Origin: Bacterioplanes sp.
GTDB lineage: Bacteria; Pseudomonadota; Gammaproteobacteria; Pseudomonadales; Oceanobacteraceae
DNA: 64,000 bases
NCBI GenBank assembly: GCA_014859445.1
Contig: JACUUC010000012.1
Location: forward strand, 1-64,000
Direction: 5' to 3'
Shown: positions 34,534-44,780 of the stretch, one piece after another
Numbering within the stretch: position 1 is the stretch's first letter
Layout: the number at the start of each line of letters is the position of its first letter
Notes under the pieces: model-generated
Told to the model about the DNA's origin: nothing
Database searches by the model: none
What the model saw: the letters and a program-made list of their open reading frames with translations, nothing else
Translations under genes and position numbers: made by a program

Positions 34534-35765
34534 TGTTAACTTTATGGCTTTTGGCCCTGCTGCTGTTGATTTTACCGATGATCGGTTTGTTGTTGTGGCC
34601 CGTGCGTTTTCAATTGAAAGCAGCCAGCAATGAGCAATCGGATGAGAACCTTCGTCTGTATCAAGAGCGCTGTGAAGAATTGAACCAGGCGGCGCTGCCT
34701 GATGAGCAAAAAGCGGCACTGCAAGTAGAGCTGGATCGCGAGTTCTTAGCCAATACCGACCAAGTCGCCACATTGAATGCGAGCTCATCGTCATCCGTTC
34801 GCTGGGGCGTGAGTGGTGCGCTCATGGTGCTTATGTTGGTCATGCTGATCCTGTTGTATCAGCGTTGGGGGGCGAGCAACGAATTGGCCGTAACCGAATT
34901 ATTACAGCAATCCGCACAGCGCGAGTTGAGTGAGCAAGAGACTCAAACATTGTACCAGCGCGTTGTTCGTGCCAGTGAGAAACAGCCTCATAATATCGAG
35001 TGGTCCTACATTCAAGCGCGTATGCTGCAAGAGCAGGGTGATTATGCTCAGTCGGCCAGTATCTTTGCCGATTTATTGATGGTCATTCCGGAGGAGTCCG
35101 AAGCGGATCGTGCGGCACTGTTGAGTATGCTCGCGCAAAGTCGTTTTTTTGCCGCAGAACAGCAAGCCTCAGATGACATTTATCAGTTGTTGGTGGAATC
35201 CATCACATTAAATCCACAGGACCGACAAACGTTGGGTATGGCTGGCATTATGGCCTTTGAGCTGGGCTACTACTCGGCGACCATCGATCATTTAGGTCAG
35301 TTATGGCGTAGTTTACCGGCTGGAGGTGAAAGCCAAGCGTTGCAAGGTGTTATTTTGCGTGCCGCTGAAGAGCTGGAAACACAAGGTGAAGCCGTTGACT
35401 TGAGTTGGATGCAGCGTGCGCAATTAACCATCGAGGTTGATATCGACGACACAATTCGCCAACAGGTGGCTGATGATGCGGTCATTTTCGTGTTTGCTCG
35501 CGCGTTGGAAGGGCCACCGATGCCCTTGGCGGCACAACGCTTAACCGTGGGAGAGTTGCCCATCACGGTTGTCTTAGATGATCGTATGTCGATGGTGGAT
35601 GGTCTGTACTTGTCCAGTGTGGATGAGGTGATGGTGTTTGCGCGCCTATCACGCTCTGGCCAACCAACCGCATCAGCGGATGATTGGCAGGCCAGTTTTG
35701 GTCCGGTTTCCGTACGTCATAAAGAGGACATTGTGCTGCACATTGAGCACAGCGTGGCCCCCTAA
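34530..35765 (+). CDS. ccmI: cytochrome c maturation TPR protein CcmI
   Basis: A 411-residue protein with two membrane helices (about residues 3-22 and 87-108) and a periplasmic TPR domain (about 130-290) that binds apocytochrome tails. The C-terminal strand-rich part (RQQVADDAVIFVFARALEGP) is the usual CcmI ending. It closes the ccm operon; a hairpin lies at 35790-35816. No unusual feature is seen. Confidence 0.92.
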   Translation: MMLTLWLLALLLLILPMIGLLLWPVRFQLKAASNEQSDENLRLYQERCEELNQAALPDEQKAALQVELDREFLANTDQVATLNASSSSSVRWGVSGALMVLMLVMLILLYQRWGASNELAVTELLQQSAQRELSEQETQTLYQRVVRASEKQPHNIEWSYIQARMLQEQGDYAQSASIFADLLMVIPEESEADRAALLSMLAQSRFFAAEQQASDDIYQLLVESITLNPQDRQTLGMAGIMAFELGYYSATIDHLGQLWRSLPAGGESQALQGVILRAAEELETQGEAVDLSWMQRAQLTIEVDIDDTIRQQVADDAVIFVFARALEGPPMPLAAQRLTVGELPITVVLDDRMSMVDGLYLSSVDEVMVFARLSRSGQPTASADDWQASFGPVSVRHKEDIVLHIEHSVAP

Positions 35766-35789
35766 TGCGAGTTGCGTGACGTCGCTGAA

Positions 35790-35816
35790 CAAGGCCGTGT
35801 GGAGCACACAGCCTTG
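35790..35816 (+). terminator. hairpin at the end of the ccm operon
   Basis: Inverted repeat (six, then five paired bases around one mismatch, three-base loop) 25 bases past the ccmI stop. It is not followed by a T run, so termination strength is uncertain. The convergent DUF2804 gene ends 23 bases further on. Confidence 0.4.
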
Positions 35817-35838
35817 AACGAACACCGCGCTAGGTGGG

Positions 35839-36858
35839 TTACCACTTAGCGTAGTGATCTTCGCTAAATCCCCATTCTCCGTCTAAACGGATGACCTCAT
35901 TCGGCAGATGAATCTCGCCATAATAACGGCCAAAATGCTGAGTAAAGTTGGATGCGATGACGCCACCGTTGATTTTCTCTCGGCGCTGTCCTTGTGGTTC
36001 AAAATGCAGTCGGATGATGCCATCGTTTGAGGTCATCGCCCACGCGTGCTTTGGCTGGTAGCGATCAAACTGGAAATCCACCATATCAATTTTAATCAGC
36101 CGACCATCCAACCAAAGTGCATTTTCGCTAAATCCTGTTTCGTTGACGCCAGCGGCCAAATTAAAGCCCAAACGACGGCCGTCGGGTAAAAAACACGATA
36201 AGCTGCCCCAATTCCAAAAGGTTTCGCGGCGCATATAACCCGCTGTCCAATCAACACTGGCGAGTGCCTTGAGTTGGTGTAAATCGTACTGTCGATTTTG
36301 CCAATGCAATTGACCATTGCAAACGAGTGCATTGGATTTTTGCGTGAACACCCAACCTTGATAGCCAGCTCGTGTGCAAATCGCTAAGGGTTGATAGGAG
36401 GTGGACTCATCAATGGTCGCCGATAATTGAAGCGATGTTAACTGTACATCGACACTGCGCACGCCCGGTCGTGATGTTGCACGAATCGTGACGGACTGAC
36501 GTCCTTTGCGAAAACTGGCACTGCCTTGATTCGGTTGCGTGTCAATGTGAGTGCCGCGCGCGAACGGTTGCAAAAAACTGAATTCTTCAAAGGTATTGGT
36601 GACCACATCGTAGCAGTAGACAAACGCATTGCTGACTAATTTTAAATCGACAATGGCAATGCCGATCAGCAGGCTTGGACTGGTGATGCCAATGAATTGG
36701 AACTGATTGAATTTGACGCGTTTGGCCAGGGCACCTAAGCGTTTATCCATGGCATTGCGTAAGTCGTAATCGCGGTAATTAATGTCGTCAATACCGTCTT
36801 CAAATACGCCGAACGAGGGTTGACCTTGGGCGTTTATTAATTGTTGTTTGCGCGCCAT
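35839..36858 (-). CDS. DUF2804 domain protein
   Basis: A 339-residue soluble protein of the DUF2804 family, which spans almost its whole length. The family is rich in beta strands and Trp/Phe residues (for example TFWNWGSLSCFLPDGRRLGFNLAAGVNE at two thirds of the length). The ATG at 36858 has AGGA 7 bases upstream. The function is unknown; there is no signal peptide. It stands alone, convergent with ccm and in the same direction as the porin gene, which ends in a terminator between them. Confidence 0.88.
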   Translation of the reverse strand: MARKQQLINAQGQPSFGVFEDGIDDINYRDYDLRNAMDKRLGALAKRVKFNQFQFIGITSPSLLIGIAIVDLKLVSNAFVYCYDVVTNTFEEFSFLQPFARGTHIDTQPNQGSASFRKGRQSVTIRATSRPGVRSVDVQLTSLQLSATIDESTSYQPLAICTRAGYQGWVFTQKSNALVCNGQLHWQNRQYDLHQLKALASVDWTAGYMRRETFWNWGSLSCFLPDGRRLGFNLAAGVNETGFSENALWLDGRLIKIDMVDFQFDRYQPKHAWAMTSNDGIIRLHFEPQGQRREKINGGVIASNFTQHFGRYYGEIHLPNEVIRLDGEWGFSEDHYAKW

Positions 36859-36920
36859 TTTAGATCCTTGTGGGTGAATGCGCGCTCATTGTGCTGGCTG
36901 TTTGGGCTAGGGTCAATGCA

Positions 36921-36944
36921 TAAAAAAGCCCCGCAGAGCGGGGC
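36921..36944 (-). terminator. rho-independent terminator of the porin gene
   Basis: Seven-base GC arms (36928-36934 and 36938-36944) with a 3-base loop, followed on the minus strand by a run of T residues. It lies 24 bases past the stop of the porin gene. Confidence 0.9.
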
Positions 36945-36967
36945 AAAAGGATGAACACGGTGATGAT

Positions 36968-38152
36968 TTAGAAGGTATAGCGGGCGGTGAAGTGCAGGCG
37001 ATTCATGCTACCATCAAGGCCTGCAACGACGTTATTACTGGCGTCAAGACTCGAATCCATCTCACGTTTTGCATGACTGTACTCAACACCATAAGTTATT
37101 TCTTTGCTAGGGGAGTACATCAGATTAATACGAGCACTGTTGGATTTTTCAGTCAGGCCTGTATTTTTTTCACCATAATCCGCGTCCAGCATGGAATAGG
37201 CGATGGTGCTGCGCAGCTGCGGTGTCCAGAAGTGACGATAGGCAACAAAGGCTGCAGTCACGTCGGTGGCTTCGATATCACCGCTGATTTTAATTTTATT
37301 ATTTATTTCAACAGTAGTAGCTACCGCATCGGCTGCCGCACTCAAACCGACATAGCGCCCCAATTGGCCGTGCGCTACGCTGAATTTCAAATCGTTACGG
37401 CCGAGTTGTAGCATGCCCGCCACATTAACGCCGAAGCCGGTGGCGTCTTTGCTGTTTCCTGTGGTGGTGTTTTGCGTGCGTAACTGACGGCCCAAGGCGG
37501 CGACACTGAAGTTGTGATCACCGGCTTTGATATTGTAGCGCGCTACGACATCGGGTACGGTGTTGTCGTCGGTTACATTACCTGCGGCGCTGCCATTCAA
37601 TGTTGTTTCTGGGTTCTCTAAGGCCAGTTGCAGGTTGCCCATGGTGTAACGTACCAAAGGCTGGCGCATGAATACGGTGCCTTCCGACACACCGACAAAG
37701 TCAACGGTTTCTGGTAAGGCACCCACGTTCATAAAGGTCGACCAGGTTTGACCCACTGTAAGGTTGTTGTAGCTAAAAAAGGCGTGTCGCAAACGCGGGC
37801 TGTATCCATTGGTTATGCGTTCGTCACCTTGTGCCGAGCCCAAAAAGTCCATTTCAATGAACGAGGTTAACTTTTCGCCATTGTCTAACGTAGTAACGGC
37901 CTTCAAATTGAAACGCGACGATTTGGCGTGCATATCAAAACTTTCGGTGCCGTTTGCAGCACCGGTCGGAATGGTGGAGGGTACATAAAAGTCGCGGCCA
38001 AGTCCTGCTGCCGCCATATCACCATCTTTGTATTCGCTGTAGGCCGCATCGAATTTGATGTAGCCGCCGTAGCTGAATTCGGTGTTAGCGGCCTGTACGG
38101 CAAAAGGCAAGGCACTGATCAAGAACAGTGCTGGGGTTTTAGTCATCCGCAT
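36968..38152 (-). CDS. DcaP-like outer-membrane porin
   Basis: A 394-residue outer-membrane porin with a signal peptide (residues 1-21, cut after VQA) and a beta-barrel ending in ...LHFTARYTF, the aromatic C-terminal sorting signal. The N-terminal region EFSYGGYIKFDAAYSEYKDGD and the LRHAFFSYNNLTVGQTWSTFMN block are typical of the DcaP family, trimeric porins that pass organic acids. Divergent from acs with 222 bases between them, it may supply acetate or other carboxylates across the outer membrane. The substrate is inferred from context. Confidence 0.85.
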   Translation of the reverse strand: MRMTKTPALFLISALPFAVQAANTEFSYGGYIKFDAAYSEYKDGDMAAAGLGRDFYVPSTIPTGAANGTESFDMHAKSSRFNLKAVTTLDNGEKLTSFIEMDFLGSAQGDERITNGYSPRLRHAFFSYNNLTVGQTWSTFMNVGALPETVDFVGVSEGTVFMRQPLVRYTMGNLQLALENPETTLNGSAAGNVTDDNTVPDVVARYNIKAGDHNFSVAALGRQLRTQNTTTGNSKDATGFGVNVAGMLQLGRNDLKFSVAHGQLGRYVGLSAAADAVATTVEINNKIKISGDIEATDVTAAFVAYRHFWTPQLRSTIAYSMLDADYGEKNTGLTEKSNSARINLMYSPSKEITYGVEYSHAKREMDSSLDASNNVVAGLDGSMNRLHFTARYTF

Positions 38153-38277
38153 CGGTATTACTCCGTTTATGATTGTTTTTGCACTATGGGTGAGCTTTGG
38201 CCTGTTTAGAAATTAGCCAATGGTCGTACTGGTGTGCAACAAAGGCATGAAAATTCCGCCCGTCAGTGGCTGAATAG

Positions 38278-38289
38278 ACCATTGTCTAA
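38278..38289 (+). promoter_or_regulatory. candidate regulator site upstream of acs, shared with actP
   Basis: The 12-base string ACCATTGTCTAA, 86-97 bases upstream of the acs start, matches a string upstream of the DUF4212-actP genes (54446-54457 on the minus strand) at 10 of 12 positions. CrbR, encoded next to acs, is known to activate acs and acetate uptake genes, so a CrbR site is possible. The match could be chance. Confidence 0.3.
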
Positions 38290-38374
38290 TGTCGAGCGCG
38301 GCAATATGTGACCAATATGAATAACAACAAGGTCGCATGATCAATAACGCGGCTCGATAGCAAAGGGGAACACC

Positions 38375-40327
38375 ATGAGTGAGCAAAAAGTATATCCAAT
38401 TAAACCAGAGTTCGCTGACTCGGCTTGGATCGATAACGAAAAATACCTGCAAATGTATCAGCAGTCGGTCATCAATCCGGATGGTTTTTGGCGCGAACAA
38501 GGCATGCAGCGTTTAGATTGGATGAAGCCATTTACCAAAGTGCGTAACGTGTCGTTTGACGATCACCACGTTGATATTCGTTGGTATGAAGACGGTACTT
38601 TGAATGCCTCTGTCAATTGCTTGGATCGTCATTTGGCGACGCGCGCAGATCAAACGGCCATCATTTGGGAAGGCGACGATCCGAACGAATCCAAGCACAT
38701 TACCTATCGTGAGCTGCATGAGCAGGTCTCTCGTTTTGCCAATGCGTTGCGTGGTCAAGGTGTTCGTCGGGGTGATGTGGTGTGTATTTACATGCCCATG
38801 ATTCCTGAAACGGCGGTGGCCATGTTGGCCTGTACGCGCATTGGTGCCATTCACTCGGTGGTGTTCGGTGGTTTCTCGCCCGATGCATTGGCTAACCGGA
38901 TTGAAGACAGTAACGCCAAGGTGGTGATTACTGCCGATGAGGGCTTACGTGGTGGCAAACGTGTGCCACTCAAAGCCAATGTCGATGAAGCACTAACGCA
39001 CCCCAGCATTCGTAGCCTCGAAAAGGTGATTGTGGTGAAACGCACTGGTGGCGATGTGGCTTGGCACAGTGCGCGTGATGTGTGGTACGAAGATTTGGTG
39101 GCATTGGCATCGGCCAATTGTCCTGCAGAAGAAATGAATGCGGAAGACCCGTTGTTCACGCTTTACACATCGGGTTCGACCGGAAAGCCGAAAGGGGTGG
39201 TTCACACTACCGGTGGGTATCTGGTGTGGGCGTCGATTACCCATCAATATGTGTTTGATTATCACGATGGTGATATTTACTGGTGTACGGCAGACGTGGG
39301 TTGGATTACCGGACACACCTATTTATTGTACGGTCCGTTATTGAATGGCGGTATTACCTTGATGTGTGAAGGGGTGCCTAATTACCCAAGCATCAATCGC
39401 GTGTCGCAGATCATTGATAAGCATCAAGTGAATATTTTATACACGGCACCAACCGCCATTCGTTCGTTGATGGCGGAAGGCCGCGCGGCCATTGAGTCGA
39501 CCCATCGTGAATCGCTACGTTTGTTGGGTTCGGTCGGTGAACCGATTAACCCAGAGGCGTGGGAATGGTATTACCGGACGGTGGGTGAAGAGCGTTGCCC
39601 CATTGTCGATACGTGGTGGCAAACCGAGACGGGTGGCATCATGATTACGCCATTACCCGGTGCCACAGCGACCAAACCGGGTTCGGCAACGCGTCCTTTC
39701 TTCGGTGTGCAGCCTGCATTGGTAGACAATGCCGGTATGTTGCTGGACGGTGCCACCGAAGGCAATTTGGTGATTATTGACAGTTGGCCTGGTCAAGCCA
39801 GAACCGTTTATGGTGATCATGAGCGTTTTGTGCAAACCTACTTCTCGACTTTCCGTGGAATGTATTTTACCGGTGACGGTGCGCGTCGTGATGAGGATGG
39901 TTACTACTGGATTACGGGTCGTGTGGATGACGTCATTAACGTGTCGGGTCACCGCATGGGAACAGCCGAAGTCGAAAGCTCATTAGTGGCGCATCCGAAA
40001 GTGGCTGAGGCGGCGGTGGTCGGCTACCCGCACGACATTAAAGGTCAGGGCATTTATGTCTATGTGACCCTTAACGCGGGTGAGGAATCGAGTGAGGAGT
40101 TGGTGAAAGAGTTGCGTAACTGGGTGCGCAGCGAGATTGGCCCTGTGGCAACACCGGACTTGATTCAAATTACACCAGGACTGCCAAAAACGCGCTCAGG
40201 CAAAATCATGCGCCGTATCTTGCGTAAAATTGCCGCCAATGAGCATGACGCCTTGGGGGATATTTCAACCCTTGCTGATCCTGCGGTGGTGGATGCCTTG
40301 GTGTCGAATCGCCTTAATCGCAGCTAA
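38375..40327 (+). CDS. acs: acetyl-CoA synthetase
   Basis: A 650-residue AMP-forming acetyl-CoA synthetase that activates acetate at low concentration. It has the phosphate-binding loop [11 protein letters not shown], the WWQTETGG motif and the C-terminal [15 protein letters not shown] in which Lys610 is the residue acetylated in homologues (K609 in E. coli and Salmonella). The ATG has AAGGGGA upstream. It lies beside the CrbR/CrbS genes that control acs in Vibrio and Pseudomonas, and is divergent from a porin gene. A strong terminator follows. Reverse control by lysine acetylation is known for the family. Confidence 0.98.
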   Translation: MSEQKVYPIKPEFADSAWIDNEKYLQMYQQSVINPDGFWREQGMQRLDWMKPFTKVRNVSFDDHHVDIRWYEDGTLNASVNCLDRHLATRADQTAIIWEGDDPNESKHITYRELHEQVSRFANALRGQGVRRGDVVCIYMPMIPETAVAMLACTRIGAIHSVVFGGFSPDALANRIEDSNAKVVITADEGLRGGKRVPLKANVDEALTHPSIRSLEKVIVVKRTGGDVAWHSARDVWYEDLVALASANCPAEEMNAEDPLFTLYTSGSTGKPKGVVHTTGGYLVWASITHQYVFDYHDGDIYWCTADVGWITGHTYLLYGPLLNGGITLMCEGVPNYPSINRVSQIIDKHQVNILYTAPTAIRSLMAEGRAAIESTHRESLRLLGSVGEPINPEAWEWYYRTVGEERCPIVDTWWQTETGGIMITPLPGATATKPGSATRPFFGVQPALVDNAGMLLDGATEGNLVIIDSWPGQARTVYGDHERFVQTYFSTFRGMYFTGDGARRDEDGYYWITGRVDDVINVSGHRMGTAEVESSLVAHPKVAEAAVVGYPHDIKGQGIYVYVTLNAGEESSEELVKELRNWVRSEIGPVATPDLIQITPGLPKTRSGKIMRRILRKIAANEHDALGDISTLADPAVVDALVSNRLNRS

Positions 40328-40358
40328 TACCGATGGACATCGGTTAGTGAGCATAAAG

Positions 40359-40393
40359 AAAACCACTTAAGGACAACCCTTAAGTGGTTTTTT
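40359..40393 (+). terminator. rho-independent terminator of acs
   Basis: Fourteen-base perfect arms (40359-40372 and 40377-40390) with a 4-base loop, ending in a T run, 32 bases after the acs stop. Confidence 0.9.
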
Positions 40394-40425
40394 GCTTTGT
40401 CTGTGCCAAAATAATAACCAAACAT

Positions 40426-40440
40426 CCCCCAGTTCGGGGG
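40426..40440 (+). promoter_or_regulatory. small GC hairpin in the crbR leader
   Basis: CCCCC and GGGGG arms with a 5-base loop lie 29 bases before the crbR start. A GGAG ribosome site follows at 40459-40462. It could be a leader hairpin or an extra terminator; there is no T run. Confidence 0.35.
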
Positions 40441-40468
40441 CTAGTTCGTCATTGCCATGGAGTAACGT

Positions 40469-41140
40469 ATGCAATTGGCTCAAAAAATAATTATTGCGGA
40501 TGATCACCCTCTGTTTCGTACCGCTCTGCAACAAGCGGTAAAGCAAATTGTGGCCGATGTGGTCATTGAGCAAGCAGAGTCCTTACCCGAGTTACAAGGG
40601 GTGGTGGAGCAGCACAAAGACGCCGATTTGATTTTACTGGATTTGCAGATGCCGGGCGCCCATGGTTTTTCTGGCTTGGTGTATTTACGTGCCCATCATC
40701 CGGAAATACCGGTGATTGTGGTATCGGCTTGTGAAGATCCGGCTATCATGTGTCAGGCCATTGATCACAAAGCGTCAGGCTATATCGTCAAGTCGTCGTC
40801 ATTGGATGACATTTCACAGGCCATTGCCAGTGTCTTACAGGGGGACTTGTATTTGCCCGATGTGGCTCGCCGCTATCAACACCAGCCCAATACCCTTGCC
40901 TTGGATTTGGCGGAGCGACTGGCCAGTCTGACGCCACAACAGCATCGTGTGCTGATTATGATGACAGAAGGGTTGCTGAATAAACAAATCGCGTACGATT
41001 TGGACGTCAGCGAGGCCACCATTAAGGCCCATGTGACGGCTATTTTCCGCAAGCTTGGGGTTCGTACCCGTACGCAGGCGGTGATTGCGGTGCAAAGTAT
41101 GGACTTTGATCGTGTTGATAGCAGTGCCGAGTCGTCGTAA
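40469..41140 (+). CDS. crbR: LuxR-type response regulator, CrbR-like
   Basis: A 223-residue response regulator. The receiver (about residues 5-120) has D11/D12, phospho-acceptor D58 in LLDLQMPG and the usual Lys. The LuxR helix-turn-helix spans about 150-205 (LNKQIAYDLDVSEATIKAHV). The GGAG at 40459 fixes the start. It lies between acs and crbS, the arrangement of the CrbS/CrbR acetate system; CrbR is known to activate acs and related acetate genes. The receiver of CrbS is encoded convergently 26 bases away. Confidence 0.88.
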   Translation: MQLAQKIIIADDHPLFRTALQQAVKQIVADVVIEQAESLPELQGVVEQHKDADLILLDLQMPGAHGFSGLVYLRAHHPEIPVIVVSACEDPAIMCQAIDHKASGYIVKSSSLDDISQAIASVLQGDLYLPDVARRYQHQPNTLALDLAERLASLTPQQHRVLIMMTEGLLNKQIAYDLDVSEATIKAHVTAIFRKLGVRTRTQAVIAVQSMDFDRVDSSAESS

Positions 41141-41166
41141 AACATACAATGACAGGAAATACGCTG

Positions 41167-44100
41167 TCACGTTGAGTTTGTTTTTTGTGCGGCAACCAGT
41201 TGTCGCATGAGGGCCCGCAATGCGGCTGGTCTGACGGGTTTACTTAAGAAGTAATACCCCAACTCACGCGCCTGTTCCGCGACTTCGGGACGCGGATCGG
41301 CGGAAATCAAAATGCCGGGCAGGCTGGGCTGTTGAAAGCGCTCACGCAGCGCATTCATCACATCTAACCCTGTCATATCATGATCCAGCTGATAATCGGC
41401 CAGCATGATATCCGGTTGCATTGGTACGCGTGCGGCTTCGTCTTCGTTCTTACACGCCGTGACTTGGCATTGCCAGCTGCTGAGTAGTGCATTCATGCCG
41501 GCTAACACATCGGCATCATTATCAATACAGAACGCCTGTACGCCGTTGAATCCCGCTTGATTGTTCGGTTGTGCTGAGGTTGGTGCGCTGTTGTTACTGT
41601 CGGCAACGTGCGTCGGTGCACAACACAGTGGAAGGGTAATTTGGAAGCGAGTGCCATTGCCAGGCCAAGAATCCACGGACACCTGGTGGTTCATTTTCTT
41701 CGCCATGCGCTCGACAATGGCTAAGCCTAATCCCAAACCGTTGCTGTCTTGCTTGGTGTGTTCCAAACGTTTGAATTCGGCAAAAATGTCACGCAGTTTC
41801 GATTTGGGAATGCCCGGCCCGGTATCCCACACCTCGATACAGAGGTGCTCTCCGCGACGGCGGCAACCGAGTAAAATACCACCATGTTCGGTATAGCGGA
41901 CGGCATTGCTCAGTAGGTTTTGAATCATGCGTCGTAACCAATGGCTGTCGCTGGTAACCCATAAATCACAATCGCGTACGGTCATGCTCAGGCCTTTATC
42001 GGCGGCCAGTGCAGTAAATTCATCGCGCAACGGCTTCAACACTTGCCGTAAATTGACGGGTTGCATCTTCGGTTCCATGATGCCGGCATCCAGCTTGGAA
42101 ATTTCCACCAGTAACGACAGCACTTCTTCGGCCGATTGCAATGCGCCTTCTAAGTGTGTGAGTAACCCCACTTGTTGGCTATTCAGTGATTGCTGGGCCA
42201 GTGTGGCGGCAAACAGTTTTGCCGCGTTGAGCGGCTGCATTAAGTCGTGCCCCGTGGCGGCCAGAAAACGGGTTTTACTGGTATTGGCGGCGATCAGCTG
42301 CGACGTTAGGGAATCGAGCTCTTGGCTGCTGGCCTCGACTTTGCGTTCGAGGGTAATGTTGGCTTCTTTCAGTGCTTGTTGCGCGCGTCGATACCCCGTG
42401 ATGTCGGTAAAACTGGTGACAAAGCCGCCGTCGGGCATGGGATGTCCCTGCATGGAGATGACCGTGCCATTGGGCATTTCGCGTTCAAAGTGGTGCGCTG
42501 AGCCGTTGCGTAAAAAATGCATACGTCGATTCACTTGCCGCTCAATATCGCCTTCGCCACAAAATCCCCGCTGTACGTTAAAGCGAATGATGTCTTCAAT
42601 CGGTGTACCGACTTTGATGAGGGCTTTGGGGTAATCGAACAGGGTTAGATAGCGTTGATTCCAGGCCACCAGATTGAGATGGCGATCGACCACACTGACA
42701 CCTTGTTGCAAATTTTCCACGACGGCTTGCAGCTGTTCACGACTCATGGCAAACGCTTGGCTGGCTTCACTGGCGATGAACGCCAAATCGCGGATTTGTA
42801 TTTGTTCACCACCCAGTAAGGTGTTGAAAATGACCTTGGCCGAAGAAAAGCCAACTACGGAGGCCAGTAGGGTTTCGGCTTCGTGAATCAGGGTATGGCT
42901 GGCATGGCTGTGGCTGAGTTGTATGCCATGTAGCGCCTGATATTTGCGAAAGAACTCTTGTGTTTTTTGACTGCCGAGAATGCGTTCTAGTACCACTTGA
43001 ATATCGTCGACCTTGCAACTGAGGTGGCTGTCGAGCGGACTGTTGGTGATGACTCGGGTACTGGTGAAGTCACTGGCCAACATGCGTTCACGAACACTGG
43101 TGTTGGTGGTGACTGAGAAAAAGATAAAGCAGGAGATATTCACCGCCAAACTCAACAAAACGTTCACACTAAAACTGTCGAGGTCAACGCCCATTAAGGG
43201 GCTGCTGGCACTGCTCATGGCCGCAACGGTTTGCGTTAAGATCGGTAGCATGAGTGTGTAGAACCAGACAAAGGTACCGGCCAAAATACCGGCCATGGCA
43301 CCTTGACGATTGGCACCTTGCCAGAGCAAGCCGCCAATAAGTGGTGGTGCGAACTGTGCCACTACGGCAAACGACAATAAGCCGATGGCAGCCAGCGATT
43401 CGAACTCACCGGCCGCACGGTAAAACAAGTAAGATGCCAACATCATCGCGATGATGACCAAGCGTCTTACCGTCAGTACCACGGTACGAATGCGCGTTGA
43501 TTGTTGCATTTCTTTCGCGGACATCGAACGATGAAATAACGCCGGCAAAATGATTTCGTTCGATACCATAATGCTGATGGCAATGGTGGCGACAATGATC
43601 ATACCAGTCGCTGCACTGGCGCCGCCAATGAAGGCAATCATTGCCAATGTTTCACGTTCAAACGACACCGGCAAGCTCAGCACATAGGTGTCAGGGGCAA
43701 AACCCAAATCGCGCATGAATAAATCGCCACTGAGCGCAATTGGGATCACGAAAAACATCAAAATGATGAGATAGAGCGGGAATAGCCAACGCGCTGTACG
43801 CAAATGTCGTACGGACTCATTTTCCACAATGCCCACTTGAAATTGTCGTGGCAGACACAGCATGGCAAACCCTGCGAGTAGGGTTTGTAATAAAAATGAC
43901 ACTGAAATTAATGGCGAGGTAAATAACACATGATCGGGTAATTGCTGCTGGCCCAGTGATATCCAAGCAAAGGGGGTTTCATAAAGACTGGTCATCACCC
44001 AGATGCCAATAATGGCCAAGGCCAACAATTTGACAACCGATTCGAAAGCAATGGCCAAAATCATCCCAGGGTGCTGCTCACTGGCGTCAATATTGCGCGT

Positions 44101-44640
44101 ACCAAAAATGATCACGAATACCGCCATGGCCGCACTGATGTAGAACGCCGTATCGTGCCAAAAGGGCATGGCAGTGAGGGTTTGGCTTGGGTTGAGGCTG
44201 GTTGCTAATTCAAACGTCGTGGCAATGGCTTTCAGTTGCAAGGCGATGTACGGAATGACCCCTAAAATGGCAACGAGTGTGACGAGTACGGCGAGTGTTT
44301 GATCGCGGCCATAGCGTGTGGCAATGAAGTCGGCAATGGAGGTTAAACGCTTCTCTTTGGCAATGCGGATGATCTTGCCAAACATGCGCCAAAACACGGT
44401 AATAAAAATGATAGGCCCCAAATAAATGGCCAAAAAATCCCAGCCATTGGTGGCGGCTTGCCCCACCGCACCATAAAACGTCCAGGAGGTGCAGTACACC
44501 GCCAACGATAGGCTGTAAACCAAGCCACTGCGATGTAATGGCCGTTGTTGTGCCGCTCGACGATCGCCATACCATGCGATAAAAAACAGAGAGCCGATAT
44601 ACAGTACCGAGATGGAGATCAGTTGCCAGGCAGAAATCAT
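41167..44640 (-). CDS. crbS: SSS-type hybrid sensor histidine kinase, CrbS-like
   Basis: A protein of about 1156 residues (ATG at 44640; an upstream ATG at 44676 is also possible). Residues 1-500 form a sodium-solute-symporter-like membrane domain with about 13 helices. A STAC-like linker (about 525-640), a PAS domain (about 640-755), a HisKA/HATPase kinase with His798 in AATGHDLMQPLN and the N, G1 and G2 boxes, and a C-terminal receiver with phospho-acceptor D1082 follow. This is the CrbS (MxtR) design, a sensor of acetate that works through CrbR. It is divergent from the DUF294 gene. Confidence 0.92.
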   Translation of the reverse strand: MISAWQLISISVLYIGSLFFIAWYGDRRAAQQRPLHRSGLVYSLSLAVYCTSWTFYGAVGQAATNGWDFLAIYLGPIIFITVFWRMFGKIIRIAKEKRLTSIADFIATRYGRDQTLAVLVTLVAILGVIPYIALQLKAIATTFELATSLNPSQTLTAMPFWHDTAFYISAAMAVFVIIFGTRNIDASEQHPGMILAIAFESVVKLLALAIIGIWVMTSLYETPFAWISLGQQQLPDHVLFTSPLISVSFLLQTLLAGFAMLCLPRQFQVGIVENESVRHLRTARWLFPLYLIILMFFVIPIALSGDLFMRDLGFAPDTYVLSLPVSFERETLAMIAFIGGASAATGMIIVATIAISIMVSNEIILPALFHRSMSAKEMQQSTRIRTVVLTVRRLVIIAMMLASYLFYRAAGEFESLAAIGLLSFAVVAQFAPPLIGGLLWQGANRQGAMAGILAGTFVWFYTLMLPILTQTVAAMSSASSPLMGVDLDSFSVNVLLSLAVNISCFIFFSVTTNTSVRERMLASDFTSTRVITNSPLDSHLSCKVDDIQVVLERILGSQKTQEFFRKYQALHGIQLSHSHASHTLIHEAETLLASVVGFSSAKVIFNTLLGGEQIQIRDLAFIASEASQAFAMSREQLQAVVENLQQGVSVVDRHLNLVAWNQRYLTLFDYPKALIKVGTPIEDIIRFNVQRGFCGEGDIERQVNRRMHFLRNGSAHHFEREMPNGTVISMQGHPMPDGGFVTSFTDITGYRRAQQALKEANITLERKVEASSQELDSLTSQLIAANTSKTRFLAATGHDLMQPLNAAKLFAATLAQQSLNSQQVGLLTHLEGALQSAEEVLSLLVEISKLDAGIMEPKMQPVNLRQVLKPLRDEFTALAADKGLSMTVRDCDLWVTSDSHWLRRMIQNLLSNAVRYTEHGGILLGCRRRGEHLCIEVWDTGPGIPKSKLRDIFAEFKRLEHTKQDSNGLGLGLAIVERMAKKMNHQVSVDSWPGNGTRFQITLPLCCAPTHVADSNNSAPTSAQPNNQAGFNGVQAFCIDNDADVLAGMNALLSSWQCQVTACKNEDEAARVPMQPDIMLADYQLDHDMTGLDVMNALRERFQQPSLPGILISADPRPEVAEQARELGYYFLSKPVRPAALRALMRQLVAAQKTNST

Positions 44641-44780
44641 GACGTAGCCTATGTGTTTTTTGCGTAAGCTTAGCATGGAACCTAGTTTCTGGCGTTGACT
44701 CTACAACTATCGTCGCACTAGGGTTTCAAGCTGGGTATCGCTATGCTGATGTGTGAATTATTTCTGTTGAGACGCTGACC

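Noticed and set aside
41927-42634. 235-residue frame antisense to crbS
   Set aside because: Rich in Ser, Cys and Arg with no recognisable domain, and fully inside a gene with strong domain evidence.
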